A DNA stretch of 64,000 bases from CBHTSZ01 sp966095765 (GTDB lineage Bacteria; Patescibacteriota; Saccharimonadia; Saccharimonadales; Saccharimonadaceae): assembly GCA_966095765.1 (NCBI GenBank), contig CBHTSZ010000004.1:62001-126000 (forward strand). Reading direction: 5' to 3'. A program made the position numbers and the translations under genes. Each line of letters starts with the position of its first letter. Position 1 is the stretch's first letter. Shown one piece after another: positions 60,305 through 64,000 of this stretch. The notes under the pieces were generated by a model. It made no database searches. It was not told the DNA's origin and was given only the letters and a program-made list of their open reading frames with translations.

Positions 60305-60310
60305 TACAAT
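60305..60310 (+). promoter_or_regulatory. Extended -10 TGC-TACAAT for thrS
   Basis: 9 nt before ATG 60320. This decides the start: in-frame codons upstream of 60320 would lie before the transcription start. Confidence 0.6.
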
Positions 60311-60319
60311 GAGCTGTAT

Positions 60320-62161
60320 ATGAGCGAAGAACAACTATTTGCCATGCGTCACAGCTTGGCGCACATCACCGCACAGGCAGTCCAGCACCTATGGCCAGAG
60401 GCTAAGTTTGGCGTCGGTCCCGTCGTAGAAAACGGCTTTTACTATGATATTGACCTCGGCGACACGAAAGTCTCTGAGGGCGACTTCAAACGCATCGAAA
60501 AAGAGATGCGCACGATCATCAACAAAGACTACCCGTTTGAAAAGAGCGAACGTTCACTCGAGGAAGCGCTCGCCTGGGCTCGTGAGACAAAGCAGCCATA
60601 CAAAGAGGAGCTCCTTAATGACCTCGGGCGCGAGGGTACGACGGTGGCGGGTGATCTCGATGCTGAGACGCTCGGTATTGCTGGGGATGGTGAGAGTGCG
60701 GTTGAGACGGTATCGTTTTACACCGATGGTGACTTTACTGACCTCTGTCGTGGTCCACACTCTGAAAGTACCGGCAAAGTTGGCGCATTTAAACTGATGC
60801 GCGTCGCTGGTGCGTATTGGCGCGGCAACGAAAAGAACCCACAGATGCAGCGCCTCTACGGTGTCGCGTTTGCGACCCAGGAAGAGCTTGATGGCTACCT
60901 CCAGATGCTCGAAGAGGCGAAAAAGCGTGATCACCGCAAGCTCGGCCAAGAGCTGGACCTCTTTACGACTTCGCCGCTTGTAGGAGCAGGTTTGCCGCTC
61001 TTTACGCCCCGGGGAACCGTACTTCGCGAACAACTCATCAAGTTCACTAACGAAGTTCGTGAAGATCGAGGTTTTGAAAAAGTCTGGATCCCGCACATCA
61101 CCAAGCAGGAGCTCTACGAGGCCTCTGGACACTGGGCTAAGTTTGGTGACGAGCTGTTTCTCGTTCGCAGCCAGGAGACGAGCGATAACTTCGTCATGAA
61201 GCCGATGAACTGCCCGCACCATACGCAGATCTATGCCAGCAAGCCGCGAAGCTACCGTGACCTGCCGGTTAAATACCTCGAGACGACGACCGTTTACCGT
61301 GACGAGAAGACGGGTGAGCTTGGCGGACTGAGCCGAGTCCGTTCTATTACACAGGACGATAGTCATGCGTTTTGTCGCCCTGATCAGATCAATGAGATGA
61401 TTGATCAGCTGCTTGGTGCTGCCAGGGAAGTCTACACTAGTGTTGATATGACTCTGAAGGTACGACTTAGTTACCGTGATGAGAGTGATGCGTATCTCGG
61501 TGAAAAGAACCTCTGGGAATCTGCCCAGGCGCAGCTCAAGGAAGCCGTATTGAAGAACGGCCTCGAGTACTTCGAGAAAGCTGGTGAGGCTGCGTTCTAC
61601 GGACCAAAGATCGACTTTATGGCCACTGATGCCATTGGCCGCGAACACCAAGTGGCAACGGTCCAGCTCGATTTCGTGATGCCTGAGCGATTTGGCCTCG
61701 AGTACATTGATAACGACGGGCAAAAGCGGGCTCCTGTGATGATCCACTGTGCGCTGCTTGGCTCCGTTGAACGTTTCCTGAGCGTATACATCGAACACAC
61801 TGCTGGACGATTCCCGCTTTGGCTTGCTCCTGAGCAACTCCGTATTATTCAGGTAAATGACAGCGATGAAGTCGTCCGCTTTGTTGACGGACTGCGCGCA
61901 AAAGCCCGCGAGCACGGTATCCGCATTCAAGTTGATGACAGCAATGAGTCGGTCGGTAAAAAGATCAGGGCAGCAGCAACCCTCAAGATACCGTATAGCC
62001 TCGTGATCGGTGAAAAGGAAGTCGCCGAGGGCCGCCTGACGCCTCGTATCCGTGAAGACTTTGCTGTTCAAGGGCGTGAGGAAGCGTCGTATGGTGTCGA
62101 TCAGTTCTTTGCGAGCCTCGCGCACGAAGCTAAGGCCCGAGCTAGCAAATCGTCGCTCTAA
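60320..62161 (+). CDS. thrS: Threonyl-tRNA synthetase without TGS domain (613 aa)
   Basis: The protein starts directly in the editing domain (MRHSLAHITAQAVQHL, later FTDLCRGPHS) and continues with the class II core: MKPMNCPHHTQIYASKP (zinc Cys), GGLSRVRSITQDDSHAF (motif 2 and zinc His), IHCALLGSVERFLSVY (motif 3 region) and an anticodon-binding domain. The N-terminal TGS domain of most ThrRS is absent. Ala/Thr editing should remain because both HxxxH and CxxxH-type elements are present. Confidence 0.95.
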   Translation: MSEEQLFAMRHSLAHITAQAVQHLWPEAKFGVGPVVENGFYYDIDLGDTKVSEGDFKRIEKEMRTIINKDYPFEKSERSLEEALAWARETKQPYKEELLNDLGREGTTVAGDLDAETLGIAGDGESAVETVSFYTDGDFTDLCRGPHSESTGKVGAFKLMRVAGAYWRGNEKNPQMQRLYGVAFATQEELDGYLQMLEEAKKRDHRKLGQELDLFTTSPLVGAGLPLFTPRGTVLREQLIKFTNEVREDRGFEKVWIPHITKQELYEASGHWAKFGDELFLVRSQETSDNFVMKPMNCPHHTQIYASKPRSYRDLPVKYLETTTVYRDEKTGELGGLSRVRSITQDDSHAFCRPDQINEMIDQLLGAAREVYTSVDMTLKVRLSYRDESDAYLGEKNLWESAQAQLKEAVLKNGLEYFEKAGEAAFYGPKIDFMATDAIGREHQVATVQLDFVMPERFGLEYIDNDGQKRAPVMIHCALLGSVERFLSVYIEHTAGRFPLWLAPEQLRIIQVNDSDEVVRFVDGLRAKAREHGIRIQVDDSNESVGKKIRAAATLKIPYSLVIGEKEVAEGRLTPRIREDFAVQGREEASYGVDQFFASLAHEAKARASKSSL

Positions 62162-62174
62162 CTTCTCTCATACT

Positions 62175-62489
62175 ATGCAAAGTACCAGCACAGATAGTTT
62201 CCGTGATCATGTCTACGAAATCGTTGCTCAGATTCCAGAAGGACGTCTCATGACCTATGGTGACATCGCTGCCTATGCTGGTCATCCGTACGCCGCCCGT
62301 CAAGTCGGCGGGCTGGCCCATTTTGGACCGACGGATTTGCCGTGGCACCGGGTAGTAAATCGTCTTGGTGACTGCGCAGCCGGCTACTATGGCGGCAAAG
62401 AGGGTCACCAGGCAGCGCTTGAAAGCGAAGGCTTTATAGTTGTTGATTACCGTGTGGTTGATTTTGAGGAGCGACGATGGCGCCCCTGA
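62175..62489 (+). CDS. Alkyltransferase-like protein, ATL (104 aa)
   Basis: The MGMT C-terminal fold: VAQIPEGRLMTYGDIAAYAG, then DLPWHRVVNRLGD where the acceptor Cys of PCHR is Trp57. Such proteins bind O6-alkylguanine without removing the alkyl group and hand the lesion to nucleotide excision repair. ATG 62175 gives a compact 104-aa protein. It overlaps miaA by 13 nt. Confidence 0.9.
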   Translation: MQSTSTDSFRDHVYEIVAQIPEGRLMTYGDIAAYAGHPYAARQVGGLAHFGPTDLPWHRVVNRLGDCAAGYYGGKEGHQAALESEGFIVVDYRVVDFEERRWRP

Positions 62490-63325
62490 TTGTCATTACT
62501 GGACCAACCGCGAGCGGCAAGACGGGGCTAGCACTCGACCTTGCAGAGCGCTATGGCGGCGAGATTATCTGTGCTGATTCGCGCACTATCTATAAAGGTA
62601 TGGATATCGGAACCGCAAAACCGACAGCTGAGGAGCAGGCTCGGGTCCCACACCACTTGCTGGATGTGATTGAACCGGGCGAGGCCTTTACGGTTAAGGA
62701 CTTTCAAATGCGTGCAAATGATGCGATCAAAGCTATCAGGAGTCGAGGTAAAATTCCGTTCCTCGTGGGAGGTACTGGGCTGTATATTGATGCTGTCGTG
62801 CTTGAGTATGAATGGCCAGAACAGGCGAGCGAGCGCGAGCAGTACGAATCGCTCTCAAACGAGCAACTTATAATGATGCTGAAAAAGCAACAGATAGCGC
62901 TACCGGTTAATGCCGCTAACCATCGTCATCTCGTCAGTGCACTTGTGCGGGCTGGTACGGTAGGAAAGTCTCTCTCATCACCTCGAGAAAACGTCAATGT
63001 TGTTGCAATAGCAACGGATAAGAAAGTGCTTGAAAGCCGTATCCGGGATCGGGCAGGTGCCATGTTTAAAGAAGGCGTGATCGATGAGACGGAGCGTCTC
63101 GCTCGTCGCTACGGCTGGGATAGTGAAGCGATGACCAGTAATATTTATCCGATCATCCGACGGGTTATCGACGGGGAGATTACAAGGGAGCAGGCGATTG
63201 ACCTGTTCGTGATCAAAGACCGTCAGCTCGCGAAACGACAGGTGACATGGCTGAAGCGCCATGACTTTGTCCGGTGGCTGCCACTTGAGGATGCTGGGCC
63301 GTATATCGAGACAATCCTCGGGTAA
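62477..63325 (+). CDS. miaA: tRNA dimethylallyltransferase MiaA (282 aa)
   Basis: P-loop IVITGPTASGKTGLALDLAE, ICADSRTIYKGMDIGTAKPT, PHHLLDVIEPGEAFTVKDFQ and VGGTGLYIDAVV. It adds the i6A37 modification next to the anticodon. The length is a little short but complete; the usual RQ and TW end motifs appear as KRQVTWLKR. Confidence 0.95.
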   Translation: MAPLIVITGPTASGKTGLALDLAERYGGEIICADSRTIYKGMDIGTAKPTAEEQARVPHHLLDVIEPGEAFTVKDFQMRANDAIKAIRSRGKIPFLVGGTGLYIDAVVLEYEWPEQASEREQYESLSNEQLIMMLKKQQIALPVNAANHRHLVSALVRAGTVGKSLSSPRENVNVVAIATDKKVLESRIRDRAGAMFKEGVIDETERLARRYGWDSEAMTSNIYPIIRRVIDGEITREQAIDLFVIKDRQLAKRQVTWLKRHDFVRWLPLEDAGPYIETILG

Positions 63326-63367
63326 GTGTGCTAGTATAGTACTCGATATCAGAGAGGGAAAACGACA

Positions 63368-63958
63368 GTGATTGACGCACTATTTGGTTCAAAAACACGA
63401 GTAAAATTGTTGCACCTGTTTCTAAACAATCCGGGCCGTGCGTTTTACGTCCGTGAGATTACCCGTAAGATCGACGAACAGATCAACTCGGTTCGCCGTG
63501 AGCTTGCAAACATGCTGAGTATTGGCATCATCAAGAGTGAGAACAGCAACAACCGGCTCTACTACGAGATCAACCAGGATTACCCGCATTTTGCACCGCT
63601 GCATCAGATTTTTGCCGATAGCGGCGTTTCAGACGCGGTAGGCGTGGCTGATGCGAACGATTGGACGAAGCGTCTCAAGCCGCTCGGCGACATACGGGTC
63701 GTTATCTTTGCTGGTAAGCTCGTCCATGGCAGCAGCAGTGACGTTGACGTACTTATTGCTGGTACCGTCAACAAAACGCAGATAAAGAAGTTCATCAAAG
63801 AGCTTGAGGAAGAGGAAAACAAGAGCCTCAACTATACCGTGATGGGCTATGAGGACTTCTACTACCGTCTCAGTATCAAGGATAGATTTGTCACGACCTT
63901 ACTGAGTACAAAACATACTGTCATTGCCGATACCGAAGCTGTATTGACTGAGAAATAA
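63368..63958 (+). CDS. Winged-helix regulator with nucleotidyltransferase-like domain (196 aa)
   Basis: The N-terminal winged helix (SKTRVKLLHLFLNNPGRAFY, then REITRKIDEQINSVRRELAN) is joined to a minimal nucleotidyltransferase domain with HGSSSDVDVLIAG, the GSxxDxD metal motif. The arrangement resembles MNT-type or KNTase-like sensors fused to an HTH. It may regulate itself or modify a nucleotide or protein target. GTG start with GAGAGGG upstream. The next gene follows 17 nt later. Confidence 0.8.
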   Translation: MIDALFGSKTRVKLLHLFLNNPGRAFYVREITRKIDEQINSVRRELANMLSIGIIKSENSNNRLYYEINQDYPHFAPLHQIFADSGVSDAVGVADANDWTKRLKPLGDIRVVIFAGKLVHGSSSDVDVLIAGTVNKTQIKKFIKELEEEENKSLNYTVMGYEDFYYRLSIKDRFVTTLLSTKHTVIADTEAVLTEK

Positions 63959-63975
63959 GAGTTAAGGAGAGAGAT

Positions 63976-64000
63976 ATGGATATCGAATATAAAGGCGCAA
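63976..64000 (+). CDS. Start of a further gene, cut by the window end
   Basis: ATG 63976 follows TAAGGAGAGA at good Shine-Dalgarno distance and is open to the end (MDIEYKGA). It is probably co-transcribed with the wHTH regulator. Too short to identify. Confidence 0.6.

Noticed and set aside
60554..62125. 523-aa reverse-strand ORF over thrS
   Set aside because: Antisense to thrS; no start signals, no recognisable domain.
1..64000. CRISPR arrays, rRNA genes, insertion sequences
   Set aside because: No regularly spaced repeats, rRNA signatures or transposase genes were found on reading either strand.

Overview
The window reads as a chromosome segment of a reduced, monoderm ultrasmall bacterium of the Candidate Phyla Radiation, most likely Candidatus Saccharibacteria (TM7). 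The reasons are very tight gene packing with many ATGA or TAATG overlaps, TGA used as a stop codon (against Gracilibacteria and Absconditabacteria), a complete type IV pilus locus without a secretin or other outer-membrane parts, a sortase, UppP, and very large secreted proteins of a kind common in CPR genomes. The lineage call is inferred from gene content, with no database search.

Layout. 1-6711: two giant surface proteins, a beta-helix/tail-fibre-like one (5' end outside the window) and an 18-repeat kelch-like one. 6766-12559: seven coupled genes in the order of an ATP synthase operon (X, b-like, delta-like, alpha, gamma, beta, epsilon). Canonical a and c genes are absent; their place is taken by a secreted or membrane protein with a C-terminal two-helix hairpin. 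12640-15113: a small membrane protein and a degenerate DHH-domain protein with a long disordered tail. 15110-29580: mostly housekeeping genes (PIG-L deacetylase, truB, rpsO, pnp, UDG, RNase J, ftsK, rpsF-ssb-rpsR, efp, 2H phosphoesterase, tlyA). An elaborately folded element lies between rpsR and efp. 29787-36570: cell envelope, with a G+C-rich secreted protein, its adjacent sortase, a beta-lactamase-like serine hydrolase, ychF, and a second G+C-rich secreted protein behind a long inverted-repeat leader. 36698-52542: a TPR-like membrane protein, a 971-aa exported protein, then pilM-N-O-(small)-B-T-C, a major pilin, the prepilin peptidase and four minor pilin/PilX-like genes. 52539-64000: a Xer recombinase, uppP, ndk, four tRNAs (Arg, Asp, Thr, Val), a PH-domain protein, a PpiC-type foldase, a membrane glycosyltransferase, nrdR, an unannotated 44-aa gene, thrS, an alkyltransferase-like protein, miaA, a wHTH-nucleotidyltransferase regulator and the start of one more gene.

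Functional picture. Most of the window builds the cell surface: pili, a sortase-substrate pair, giant adhesin-like proteins and wall enzymes. The most unusual element is the rotary-ATPase-like operon. It keeps the F1 catalytic residues but shows no recognisable proton channel or c ring, and it sits directly after two adhesin-like genes. This resembles in outline the F1-like X0 ATPases of mollicutes, some of which power gliding, so a surface-linked ATP-driven machine is a testable hypothesis. Another recurring theme is transcription from strong -10 boxes only 7-15 nt before start codons, which suggests leaderless mRNAs.
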